From: Ophiura sarsii
Taxonomy: Eukaryota; Echinodermata; Ophiuroidea; Amphilepidida; Ophiuridae
Direction of reading: 5' to 3'
Assembly: GCA_035610835.1 (NCBI GenBank)
Contig: CM069456.1
Location: forward strand, 32,037,359 to 32,101,358
DNA: 64,000 bases
The notes below the pieces were generated by a model that saw only the letters and a program-made list of their open reading frames with translations, made no database searches and was not told the DNA's origin. Made by a program: the position numbers and the translations under genes. Below, piece after piece: positions 46,725-57,239 of the stretch (the first letter of the stretch is position 1; every line of letters starts with the position of its first letter).

Positions 46725-46985
46725 ACATTGATGAAACTAAAGCACTCAAGTTAACCACCGACGTATACGTTACATTGTGTCTGGACGCACATGTGGACAT
46801 GGCATATCATTTCAAACCCGCAGTTCAATTATGGTCATGCAATATCACCTTCTTCCGCATTGAAAAAAAGAAATGCTCGTCTAATGTGATTACAATCAAA
46901 TGGAAAAATCGATCAAAGGATAGCGATACGAAGCTCTTAGTTTTCAAATTCAATAAAACTTGCATGCGCTTCTAATATCACAGCG
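46725..46985. repeat. GTCTGGACGCACAG repeat, copy 6
   Basis: AACTAAAGCACTCAAGTTAA, then CGTTACATTGTGTCTGGACG, GGCATATCATTTCAAACC and CGTCTAATGTGATTACAATC. ORFs through these copies are not conserved. Confidence 0.75.
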
Positions 46986-47187
46986 TATTTTAAGCTTTTC
47001 ATGAAAACGTCAAAGACCTTACACACTACCCGGATTTGTGAGCACTTAGTGTACAGACACGGTAATTCGTGTATTATTTAAATACATTTATTTTGTGTCT
47101 GTTATTGTTATTTGATATACTAACTACATCTATAAAATACAGGATTATTAATATTGTATGAAGTGCAATGATAAGAATTTCGGTATA

Positions 47188-47746
47188 CAGTCATCAAAAA
47201 AAGTAACTATACAGGTAATAAATGGACGTCTAACTCTAAAAATATATTTCCTACCTAAAAATATCAATCATAAAGTTGTTGAAAAATTTATCTTCTTTAA
47301 TATGAGATATTGCACGCTAGGATCGGTTGAATATTAAAGAAGTGACAATCCAAACTGTAAGGTAAAGTCACAATATAATTTTCACATTTTACATTTCAAC
47401 ACGGGGGAGAGTATGACAGGTAGGGGTGTGTGGCGCATTGATCCATCGGAACAATACGTCCGACTGTCCAACCTGCGCATGCATCCCCCAATTGCACTAC
47501 CGGTAATCGATAAGGTACCCGTAGATGGGTCCGCGTGTAGAAAATAAAAATGTGAAAATAAGGACTTCACCTTTACATTTAGGAGTGTCATTTCCTCAAT
47601 AATCACCTGATCCTAGCGTGCAATATCTCATATTGAAGAAGATGAATTTATCAACAACTTTATAGTTTAACATTTCTAGGTAGGATATATATTTGTAGAG
47701 TTAGAAGCCCATTTATTACCTGTATAGTTATTTTTTTTGATGACTG
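47188..47746. mobile_element. Mariner-type MITE, CAGTCATCAAAAAAA ends
   Basis: 559 bp flanked by TA. CAGTCATCAAAAAAAGTAAC is inverted as GTTATTTTTTTTGATGACTG. Sub-terminal ACTATACAGGTAATAAATGG and CGTGCAATATCTCATATT also have inverted partners. No transposase. Confidence 0.9.
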
Positions 47747-47886
47747 TACATAATAGAGAGATAAAGTCAGAAAACACAGTAACATTTGTGTGATATTGAG
47801 ATAATTTATTCAGGATGTCTACATATATTTTCATTGAATCTATTGGCCAATATCACTCCACTATTCGGGTCAACGATATTGTGGGT

Positions 47887-47901
47887 GGGGGGGGGGGGGG
47901 G
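47887..47901. repeat. Poly-G tract (15 G)
   Basis: Uninterrupted run of 15 G just upstream of a palindromic MITE. Confidence 0.95.
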
Positions 47902-47920
47902 AGATTTGTGATCAGATTTA

Positions 47921-48094
47921 GAGAATAAAATATAGTTCTTAGCTATTTTGCTAAGACGATGGTCTTATAATGTATAGGCTGTACTATATTTGGAGTCGTG
48001 CGGCGTCCATACACGAGGACACAAATATGGTACAGCCTATACATTATAAGACCATCGTCTATAGCAAAACAGCTAAGAACTAACTTTTATTCTC
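47921..48094. mobile_element. Palindromic mini-MITE, 75-bp arms
   Basis: GAGAATAAAA, then TAGTTCTTAGC and GACGATGGTCTTATAATGTA, then TAGGCTGTAC, are repeated as near-perfect complements on the other side of a short centre. A transcript would form a long hairpin. Confidence 0.88.
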
Positions 48095-48506
48095 ATTCTT
48101 ATTTAGTTTATTGGTTATTTTGATCTTTAATCATAAAATTACGCAGTTTGTTAGATTTATTTTAATCAAACAACAACAAATTTCCCCCTTTATAAAATCG
48201 GCGAATCCAGCGAGCTGTTGACCAACTTCCTGCTTCGAATTAATCGCGTTCGTTAGCACACAAGCACCTGTCATCGCTGAGTTATACGCACAACGCATAC
48301 ACCGGCGACTTTGTGTAAGGCACGCTAACGCGATGACGCGCTGATCATACGCGCTGAAGGTATTATTTTTCGAATGAATTAAACCCCGCCCTAAACTATA
48401 CACCATTGTCTCATAATGAATCAGCTAAAAACCAATCAAATTGCCTGCTGACATCCAAAACCACACCCTCTATATAAGAATAATGTTCATGTCACAGGCC
48501 GATCAC
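48095..48506. other. No recognisable feature
   Basis: Intronic. A 91-codon minus-strand ORF (48131-48406) has no motif that I recognise. Confidence 0.4.
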
Positions 48507-48509
48507 TAA

Positions 48510-50047
48510 GGGTCCATATCCAAACTCTCAGTGCTTTTAAAGCATTTTTCTAGCGATTTAAAAGCGCTTTTCCAACGGTATTTCGTTCTATTGTTAAAAG
48601 CATCGGAAAAAGATCGGTGATTAACTAGAAACCTCTCTACTTATCTGGCGTTAACAATATAACTATTGTAGTACTCTCGATGGCTGCATTAGTGAAGCAG
48701 ACAGATCAAAGGCGCAAGGAAGGTTGTGTTATATTCTTTAAGAAATACTATATTATCTATCTATCTATCTAGCCTATTTCACTCCACTGCAGAAGGAAGG
48801 CCTCTTCATCAATTTTCCATTTCACTCTGTCCTGAGCTGTCCTCTTCCAAGTAACGTTGCCATACTCTATGATGTCGTCTATCCACCGTCTGTTTGGCCT
48901 GCCTCTTCCTCTGGTGAATGCTCTAGGGATCCAGTCTGTTAATTTATGAGTCCATCTGTTGTCTTTCCTCCTGGCTAGATGGCCAGCCCATCTCCATTTT
49001 TTTGATTTTATTTCCAGTATGATGTCCCTCACTTTTGTTTTCTTCCTTAAATCTGTGTTGGTCACCCTGTCCCTTCTTGTAACGCCAATCAATATCCTTT
49101 CCATTGCCCTCTCAGTGACTTTTAGCTTCTTCCCCAATCTCTTAGTTGTTGTCCATGTTTCTGAGCCATACGATAGCACTGGGATGATACACTGGTTGAA
49201 AATTGGTCGCTTTAGTGACAAAGGTAGCTCTTCATCACGAAAGATAAAGCTGAGCTTACCAAACTTCACCCATGCTAGCTGTATCCTTCTGTTCACTTCC
49301 CCTGCTGTTTCATTTTCCAGAGAAATCTTCTTGCCCAGGTATATATAACTGTCCACTCTTTCTATGGTTTTTCCTTGAACTGTTATAGCATAATCTTTCA
49401 GCTTGTTGCACATCATCACTTTTGTCTTCTTGATGTTCATGTTAAGTCCAGCCTTGTTGCTCTCTTCACTCAGTTCTCGGATCATCTTCTGCAATTTCTG
49501 GGGCTCATGGCTGAGAAGTAGGATGTCATCTGCAAATCTGAGATGGGTAAGGTGTTCACCATCGACTATAACTCCCATACCTTGCCAATCCAGGTTTCTG
49601 AAAACATCCTCCATGGCTGCAGTGAATAGCTTTGGGGAGATTGGATCACCTTGTCTCACACCTTTCAGAATCTTGAAGGCTTCGGTTGTGGTGCTCTCCA
49701 GGTGGATTCTAGCACTTGGATCCTTATAGATTGCCTTGATTAGGCGGATGTACTTTTCATCACTGACCTGCTTTTCCAGCGCATTTAATAGAGACTGGTA
49801 GTATTATAGTATTTCTTAAAGAATATAACACAACCTTCCTTGCGCCTTTGATCTGTCTGCTTCACTAATGCAGCCATCGAGAGTACTACAATAGTTCTAT
49901 TGTTAACGCCAGATAAGTAGAGAGGTTTCTAGTTAATCACCGATCTTTTTCCGATGCTTTTAACAATAGAACGAAATACCGTTGGAAAAGCGCTTTTAAA
50001 TCGCTAGAAAAATGCTTTAAAAGCACTGAGAGTTTGGATATGGACCC
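48510..50047. mobile_element. Harbinger-type fold-back element, copy 2, with RTE inside
   Basis: TAA flanks both ends (48507-48509, 50048-50050). The inverted arms (48510-48755 and about 49802-50047) are nearly identical: GGGTCCATATCCAAACTCTC, TCGATGGCTGCATTAGTGAA, AAGGAAGGTTGTGTTATATT, TTTAAGAAATACTATA. Same family as 12146-12512. The centre is filled by an RTE-type LINE fragment. Three-base TAA duplication fits PIF/Harbinger. Confidence 0.88.
48756..49801 (-). mobile_element. 5'-truncated RTE-type LINE, open reverse transcriptase fragment
   Basis: One open frame of about 340 codons on the minus strand, ending at a TAG (48769-48771) that abuts an ATCT microsatellite (48754-48770). Order: SLLNALEKQVSDEKYIRLIK, then KGVRQGDPISPKLFTAAMED (RT motif 4), LRFADDILLLSH (catalytic FADD intact), VDSYIYLGKKIS, then VLSYGSETWTTTKRL, then KWRWAGHLARR and RGRGRPNRRWIDDI. 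This is the palm-to-C-terminus part of RTE-clade reverse transcriptase. The endonuclease and early RT motifs are lost to 5' truncation. A very short 3' UTR with a microsatellite tail is typical of RTE. Possible 5-bp TATTA duplication (48751-48755, 49802-49806). No frameshift, so insertion is fairly recent. Confidence 0.92.
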
Positions 50048-50050
50048 TAA

Positions 50051-52757
50051 CGGACTTTGACCGTTGTCACCGTGTTATGGGTAGTCTGGCGGCGCACGGC
50101 ATCTCATTTTAACATTTTCACGTCACGTTAAAACATGCGGGCGCCCGATGCGTCTATTTATGATGGCGCGCAATCTGTTTCGTTGCTGAATATTTGCAAT
50201 CCGGCGCAGCCCCACCCAACCGCACAACGAATGGCTTAACGCAACGCAGTTTCATGCGCAAGTGCTTGCGTTGCATTTTTAATTAGTGTGTGGAATGTTA
50301 CACAACAAATCCCGTCGCTTTTTTGGATTTGAGGCCAGCGCAACTTTTAGAGTTTAGTATTCTTTGGGTTATGCAGAAAGAGGTAATCAAATGCATATTA
50401 TCGATTATTGATTACAGGACATTTAACAAATTAACAATAATCCAACAGTCATTAACACAGTTAATGAACTGCGTGTTTATAAATCAAATTGGTCACTCTA
50501 CAAAGAGCTCTGATAGGACAATCAAATTAGTTAGCTGCTACTGAGAGCTTACATACAACAACAAATGCACTAAATGGGCAGAGGTTAAAGAGTTAGTATT
50601 ACTCGATGTATTTGATGATGTCACCAGGTGTTTTTTTACAGAAAGTTTAAATCAAAATGATATGATTGGCGATGTACTGTGTTGCATTCCTCCTGATTGC
50701 GCAATCATGTATCAAAGTAATAAGATTCTAAAAGTCCAACATCCTGCATTCCAGAAAGTTTCGAATTGAGTTAGACCTACCACTAAAATAAAATAGAGAA
50801 TATGTATTCCTTCATCATGTTCAAGCTCTACATCTGCACGTAGGTACAATGAAACCGTTTCACTTCCCGAGGAAAACATAACGCCCTGCATTTCCTATAA
50901 TAAACTTAAACCTGTAATTAAACAGCCCCTTAAAGTCCTCCAGCTCTCTCATATCATCACCGCCTTATCACCTTGTACCATGTTCACTGGGACTACGGGG
51001 ATGTTTTAATGTGTCGATATTATGAATAATAATTCCTAAGATTGAACTAAACAATATAAAGAGAAATACTCTTTGGGAGATTACCCATAAATATAATAAC
51101 TATGTCGATATGTCACCGTAATGTACCATATATGCGTGTGCCTACTTGATTAAGAGTCCTGTTTAACGATATTACACTACCAAACACCCGTAATGGCCTT
51201 AAGACAATCACTTTCATCTTATTAGTTTTTTATTCGTTATCGTTGGTATAATTTCCCATCAAAACCATACAAACTTTCGTACAGGTGCGTTCCAGTTCTC
51301 TGGGGAGTTTCAGTCTTAGAGGTAATGATAAATCGACGCTGAAACGCGATTATTATACGTTCTGGTTTTCGAAAACTTTAAACTGAAAGTTTCAGAAAAC
51401 ATTTTCATTCATTTGTCATTTTATGGTAACTGGTGAATTCAATATGCATCCAGGCAAGTACACTATAGAATGTAAACGAGTACTAATTAAAGCGTAACCA
51501 TCTCACGGTGACAACGCTATATTTGCACCACATTTTGTATCTATAGTGTAGAACATTATGAGCGCCTTTAGAAAGATTCGCCCACCCGTTCTAACATCCC
51601 ATAATTTTAACTTAAATCAACACTCATATAACAGCGAGGTTCAAGGTTAAACTCATTTAGTCCTAAAAGATAAGACTCGACAGTTCTGAAGACCAGGCCT
51701 CAAATGTCCATTCTTCAAAACCAATAAATGATTTGACACCAAATAACTTTTAAGACTAAGAACTTCGGGAAATTCTGCAGCATGTTAGATAAAATACTGG
51801 AGCCGACTTGATACTAACACGGGTAGTCAAAGGATGTGTTGAAGTTGCTAGCCCGCTCAACAGGATTTCCGATCGCTGTTCTGTTATGCATGGTATGTTT
51901 CACTACATTTAGACTAAAGTTGTGATCACTCTAATTCGAATGAGAGCCTCCAAGAAGTGTAGTACCTCTTCTATGCTTAGCTAAATTCAGTAGACAAAAT
52001 CACATTAACAACTTATATTAACCGCCAGCGAACAATCTGGCTTCATATCAAAGCAACTCTTTTCAACAATTAAGGTTTTTTAATTTTTTGTTTTTGCATG
52101 GGTTATTGTTGAATATGTTGCCACTCTTGTTATAATAACCCAGTAGTCTTTAATCACTTATTTATGCCTGCTTAGGTTTTGAATTATGCATGTTTGATGC
52201 GAGCCCTGAGGCTTTTCTCACAATTTCACGGAGATCAACCAATATTTTAACTCAAATGTCTATAAAACACCCCAAGTGACATCTTAGTTATAGTAACCAG
52301 CAAACAGTACGCCCAGCATTATTGAATCATAGAAAATCATTCAGTATCGTATATTTCGCTAAATCTGAAGAACTGCAAGCCTAAAATTTCAAGGGATATC
52401 ATGATTGTGTGTTTATTAGGCAAAATGTGTGTTAGAAGGTACAGGTGGTAGTTAACGCAAATATGGATGTGTTATCGTTAAAGCCTATAAGTACATGAAT
52501 TGCATTTGTAATTCGACTCATTAGTAACATACTTGTTACTTGTAACAAACGCTAGCTATCTATATTAAACACAGGACCATAAAGCGACTAGTAGGATGAG
52601 AGCCCTAGGAAATGGAAAACAAAAATAAAATATTTATATTCTCGTGCCCTAACTCTACTTCCTACCCCAACACCAATAATGTAACTGTTTCCGTAATGAT
52701 ATCGTATTCCAATTGCATTGTGTTTAGTCACGTTCGTTGATAGATAAACCCTAAAGC
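50051..52757. other. No recognisable feature
   Basis: 2.7 kb of intron with no gene, inverted repeat or tandem repeat that I can define. It is the longest quiet stretch in the giant intron. Confidence 0.45.
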
Positions 52758-52761
52758 TTAA

Positions 52762-53006
52762 CAGTTTCTACGCGACAGGCGTCTGCAGACGACATTTCAA
52801 AATTTCACAAAATGTTCCAAAAATGTCAAAAATGTTGAATTTCATTGCCATAGTTGTAATCACCATGAAAATGCATTTAAAAAAATACAAACATGCCTAG
52901 TATTGGAACGGTAATTCTTGAGATAGACTTTGAAAGTTGGGAAAGGTTTCTGAAAAATCTGTGTTGTATAATTATGGTAAAACTGATAGAAACCGCATAG
53001 AAAGTG
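52762..53006. mobile_element. TTAA MITE, CACTTTCCACGCGG family, copy 3
   Basis: 245 bp between TTAA copies (52758-52761, 53007-53010). Ends CAGTTTCTACGCGAC and CCGCATAGAAAGTG. The body has GTCTGCAGACGACAT and ACAAACATGCCTAGTATTGG. Confidence 0.85.
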
Positions 53007-53010
53007 TTAA

Positions 53011-53817
53011 GATACCTTCTCCTTTCCAGGAATATCAATCAGCATATTTAATTTTTAATTTCTGTAAAACACCTCCAGTGATAGCATAATATATTTGTAC
53101 ACTTTCACGGGTAAATACTGCCCTCATCGTTATTTTATATTATGAAAGATTTACTGGTATTATATCATTTTGTCTAAATCTAATATAAACGATACTGTAA
53201 ACTTTTCGGGGACTTTCACAGCCCTTTTATGGCAAAAGAATGTATCTTATATGTAGTTTTCTAACAGTATACTTCCTTTTAACATGATCAAAGTTAGCTT
53301 TTTTCTCCATATTCATGTAGTGGTAAAAGGCAGTATATTACTTTTATTGTCTTTACAAGTTGCAACCTTTTCCAAAGTGAGGATTATTGAACCAAGTTAA
53401 CACCATCCATGTTAAAAGAAAGTATATCATTAGGAAAGTACATATAAGATACATCCTTTTGCCATAAAAGGGATGTTCAGCCATAAGGGGAATGATACAT
53501 GCTGACTCTGGATTCGTTGAGAAAATTTGTTTTCAAAAGTGTCTACAATTTAATGTAACATTGTTCGAGATTTTTTTGATCCTACAGTTGGCATTTAAAT
53601 ATAATTATTAACTGCGTACGTCTGCGAGGTGTGTCAAGATAAGTTTTGACTTTGATACTGAAGAAGAAAAAAATACACGAACAAATCTCTGTATTATTAT
53701 TTGGAAAATATTGTTTGTTCGAATCATCAATGACGATCGATTTAGCTCTAATCGCAGGTGAAAGTTGTTCAATGTTAAGGCAGGTACACGTAATAGAAAC
53801 ATTGAAGATAAGTGTTG
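53011..53817. other. No recognisable feature
   Basis: 0.8 kb between two copies of the same MITE family. The ORFs at 53582-53890 overlap the second MITE and are not genes. Confidence 0.45.
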
Positions 53818-53822
53818 TTAAA

Positions 53823-54061
53823 CAATTTCCATGCGGCAGGCGGCTGCAGACGACATTCCAAAATTTCACAAAATGTTTGAAAAATGTCAAAATTATTGAA
53901 ATTCATTACCATATTTGGAACCACCATGAGAAATGCATTGACATAAGTACAAACATGCCTATTATTGGTTCAGTAATACTTCTGATAGACCTTGCCATTT
54001 AGGAAAGTTTTCTGAAAAATCTGTTTTGTATATGGTAAAACTAATAGCCGCGTGGAAAGTG
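53823..54061. mobile_element. TTAA MITE, CACTTTCCACGCGG family, copy 4
   Basis: 239 bp with flanking TTAA (53818-53821, 54062-54065). Left end CAATTTCCATGCGGC, right end GCCGCGTGGAAAGTG. The body closely matches copies 1, 3 and 5. Confidence 0.85.
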
Positions 54062-54065
54062 TTAA

Positions 54066-54547
54066 GCTCACAATGATGACACATTGTACTGCCGTAATAT
54101 TATCGGTTATAGGGGTAAAAAGATGAATGACATGAAATACAATTAAATATATTTTTATTGGGCTTCGATAACACTTGTCATCAATAGCTCAAATAAAATA
54201 AAACTGAAACGTATTCACCGAGGGAGTAATCGATCAATCTATGATATCAATTTTATTTGATTCTTCGTAAATATTCATACAGAAATGAGAAATTCCCATA
54301 TTCGAATAATTCAAACAATCTAAAGCATACATGCCATGATCTCGAACGAATACAAAGTGAGCCCTTCGTTGGCTAGGTAACTCGACCATGATAATTTTAA
54401 ACCACCCGAGGATACAACTATGAATTAACGATATAACTCTTTTATCATATTTCTTAAGGTTCGTCGGTCGAAAACGATGGTAAATTATTAACGTCGCATT
54501 CATCAAATCCTGCCTGGAATAAATGCGATGTTAATAATATAATATAC
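54066..54547. other. No recognisable feature
   Basis: Intron sequence with only chance ORFs. Confidence 0.4.
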
Positions 54548-54555
54548 GGTACACT

Positions 54556-54778
54556 CAGTGGCGTAGCCAGGTTTTTCTCAGTGGGGGGGCAAAGGGGGGG
54601 CCGGGAGTTTTGGTGGGGGGGCAACAACCAAATTGAGGATTGAATTTCCTTGTGTTGTGAATAGGTTAGTCCCAAATTATTTCAACTGACATTTCCCACA
54701 GGGGGGGCAACAGGGGGGGCAGAGAACCCCACAGGGGGGGCAGCTGCCCCCCCTTGCCCCCCCTTGGCTACGCCACTG
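54556..54778. mobile_element. hAT MITE, CAGTGGCGTAGCCAGG family, perfect 8-bp TSD
   Basis: 223 bp. Ends CAGTGGCGTAGCCAGG and CTTGGCTACGCCACTG. GGTACACT is duplicated exactly (54548-54555, 54779-54786). The body is made of GGGGGGGCA-like words and their complements. An 8-bp duplication and CAG termini indicate hAT. It ends 67 bp before the third channel exon, inside the region where a branch point could lie. Confidence 0.95.
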
Positions 54779-54845
54779 GGTACACTCATTCAATTCTAAT
54801 TGCATTTTCTATTTCCATGAAATCTTTTTTATTCTGATTATGCAG

Positions 54846-55075
54846 GAAATTTCAGTTGTGCCATCATCGTCTTTGAGTTCAGCCGACAACTTCAATCCTA
54901 CGTACTCACTGTGTACGTCCCAAGTATTCTTCTAGTCATCATAGCGTGGTTATCATTTTGGATAGACGCTGAAGCAGCGCCCGCTAGAGTTTCCGTCGGT
55001 GTCACGACGGTGTTAACCATCACCACAATGACATCCGGGATACAGGAAACATTACCTATAGTAACATATGCAAAG
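54846..55075 (+). CDS. Cys-loop anion channel, M1-M2 exon
   Basis: A 230-bp internal exon between TTATGCAG and GTGAGT, entered in phase 1 and left in phase 0. It encodes GNFSCAIIVFEFSRQLQSYV, then LTVYVPSILLVIIAWLSFWI (M1), then DAEAAPARVSVGVTTVLTIT and TMTSGIQETLPIVTYAK (M2 and the M2-M3 loop). PAR before M2 marks a chloride-selective pore. Pore-lining positions are 2' Ser, 6' Thr, 9' Leu. Loop C Thr and Phe equivalent to glycine receptor T204 and F207 are present (STGNF), and NFS is a possible N-glycosylation site. The 19' residue is Gln, where glycine receptors have Arg271. The next exon (M3) was not found in 55076-64000. Confidence 0.95.
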
Positions 55076-55560
55076 GTGAGTGTGAATCTGAAGTATATAA
55101 CGCACCCGCATGGAGATAAACCATTTCGTGTGCTAGAGTTTTATGATACTTTATTAGAGGGATAAGTAGATATGTTCGGAGAAAAACAATCATCTTCATA
55201 ATGAAAGCAAAACACACAACAAAACCGTTCAATACAAATTATGACAGGTGGGTCGTCGACTGCATCTTACCATTAACTTTTCGATGGGCTTACCTTAAGG
55301 TTTGTCCCACACGAATTTCATATTTAAATCAATAATGAATAATAGGATACATTTGAAACATACTTTTCCACTAGTTTTGATATAATTGAACGCCTATTTG
55401 AATAGAATTTATTGGATTTGTCAAATTCGCTTAGAAAATGGAAATTACATAATATTTAAATCCATAGCCGCGACATTGGTTATGCTATCTAAAGCACGTT
55501 GTTTATTTCTCGACCGTTATCCAATCGCAGATGTATAATATCTTGTTTATTGGTTTTTAA
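55076..55560. other. Channel intron, no recognisable feature
   Basis: Starts with donor GTGAGT at 55076. No repeat or exon was recognised. Confidence 0.5.
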
Positions 55561-55564
55561 AATG

Positions 55565-55628
55565 TACAGCGCTTTGAGGCCTCTGCTATTAGGCGCTCTA
55601 TAAATCTCACTTATTATTATTATTATTA
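55565..55628 (+). mobile_element. L2-like LINE or SINE 3' tail
   Basis: ACAGCGCTTTGAGGCC, then AGGCGCTCTATAAATC and a short ATT microsatellite. This pattern is the 3' terminus of L2-type LINEs and the SINEs that use their machinery. It resembles the tail at 46282-46351. Only the tail is present. Confidence 0.7.
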
Positions 55629-55847
55629 AATGAATTACACCTAGTAAGTTGGCCATTGCTAATCCAATCTTGCCGGCGGTAAATCGGTTAATCGGTTCTC
55701 AACATTATGCTCTCAGTTGAGTTGACAAAACAATATATTTTGAATGAGATAGAATTGTAGCTTTCATTTATATGTTTAGACACGATTTCAAATCGTTCCA
55801 TTGTTCTGTATTTGTGATTGGAATCTTCTGGCGTATTTTTGAATTAG

Positions 55848-56282
55848 CTAGTAAATCGTTAACTTTTTAACTTCGAAATAAAACAAATGGAATATTGGAA
55901 TCTCTTTTTGGGTTTCGTTATACATCATGCGAAACTTGTATATTGCATAACATGCAAGTATGATGATAACATTGGCTATATCAAATGCAGAGTTATCTAT
56001 TTTCCAGCCACGAATTACGTAAAGAAACATATTTAAGGGGTACTGAAACATGTTGTTAGCTGTTTCCAAAAGAAATTTGTCTTGATACATGAGACACAAA
56101 AAAATGTGTATAATCATCAAGTTCATTACAGAAAATACATTTATCCGATTCAATAAATTTCCATCTATATAGATTTGTTTGCATGGAACTAGATTATAAA
56201 TCAGGTTAAACTGAAAGTTACCAATCTTGTTTAGAGTTCTATTCTTAATTTTAAACAAAAACAAGTTATTTATTGGTTTCAA
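55848..56282 (-). pseudogene. LINE-like ORF2 C-terminal fragment (tentative)
   Basis: A 144-codon minus-strand ORF. NFQFNLIYNLVPCKQIYIDG, IIHIFLCLMYQDKFL and NVIIILACYAIYKFRMMYN resemble in order the region after reverse transcriptase in L1/Tx1-type ORF2: a degraded zinc-knuckle segment with a HIFL motif, then a helix with IYK.R. The cysteines of the knuckle are mostly missing. It could instead be an AT-rich chance ORF with Ile/Phe/Tyr bias. Confidence 0.4.
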
Positions 56283-56289
56283 CTTTAGT

Positions 56290-57235
56290 GGAAATAGATA
56301 GTTTATACGTTCAAGTTTATTTCACGAATGTAATAAGGTCAAGTATTGAACAGCTCAGAAATATGAAGAATTTTTATGATTAGTGCAAAGTTCACTCTAT
56401 TGAAAAACTACAGCAATCTCGTCTCGGCTAAATCATTAGCCTCGTTTTCGGAGCACTAATTGCTCTGAGAATGCTCAGTTGGATAGCACGGCCCTCATTT
56501 GACGTAAATGTGCCAATTAAGAATAACGTCTATATACCTCTTAATGATAATGCATGCAAGATAAGAGAATTAACACTGAGAAAGGTCAATCATGACCATA
56601 AATCCGCAAAATTGGTCAAATTTTTTGAACTTACTCTTTCATTGAAATCGAATGAAATATTTACGTTTATTTAAATTCGGGACGGCTTATGGACGCTGCC
56701 ATTCTTACATTTCATAATGTGCTAGTTCTGGGATGCGCCAAACTTTAAAAAAGAAATCATATACGGCTTGCATTTTGCACCCAGGTAAAATACACGAAGG
56801 ATAAAAGAACTAGTTTAATCTTTGTTATTCTAAAAATACACTATCGTAACATAGATATGTCAGATATTTGAGATCTATTCGACAATATGAAATATATTAG
56901 TTTACAATAATTTGATTCACAATAATTCATAATTTACATATATAGCTTAGTATATCCTACAGGGAAATTTGACTTTGACATTAATGTTTGATGGCGCGAG
57001 GGCAAGAATATATAGAAACAATTGTGATAAAGCTCCATTTAGAGCAATCTAAGATTACCATTCAGATGGCTTGCAGGATGTTACCTATACATTTTGATTC
57101 TTGTCATTGCATTGTGTATTATTACATCCATGAATGGGTATAAAGCAACAAGACCTTGCTCAATATTGCTCAAACTCATCCTCAATTACAAAACCCCTAT
57201 AGAATCCAGTGTGATTTGATTGATAAGCTCTTTTC
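56290..57235. other. No recognisable feature
   Basis: AT-rich with chance ORFs only. Confidence 0.4.
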
Positions 57236-57239
57236 TTCC

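Noticed and set aside
48959..49729. Plus-strand ORFs of 129 and 108 codons
   Set aside because: They lie antisense to the RTE reverse transcriptase frame and are its shadows.
53582..54002. ORFs of 102 and 118 codons
   Set aside because: They overlap a TTAA MITE and are not conserved with other copies of that MITE.
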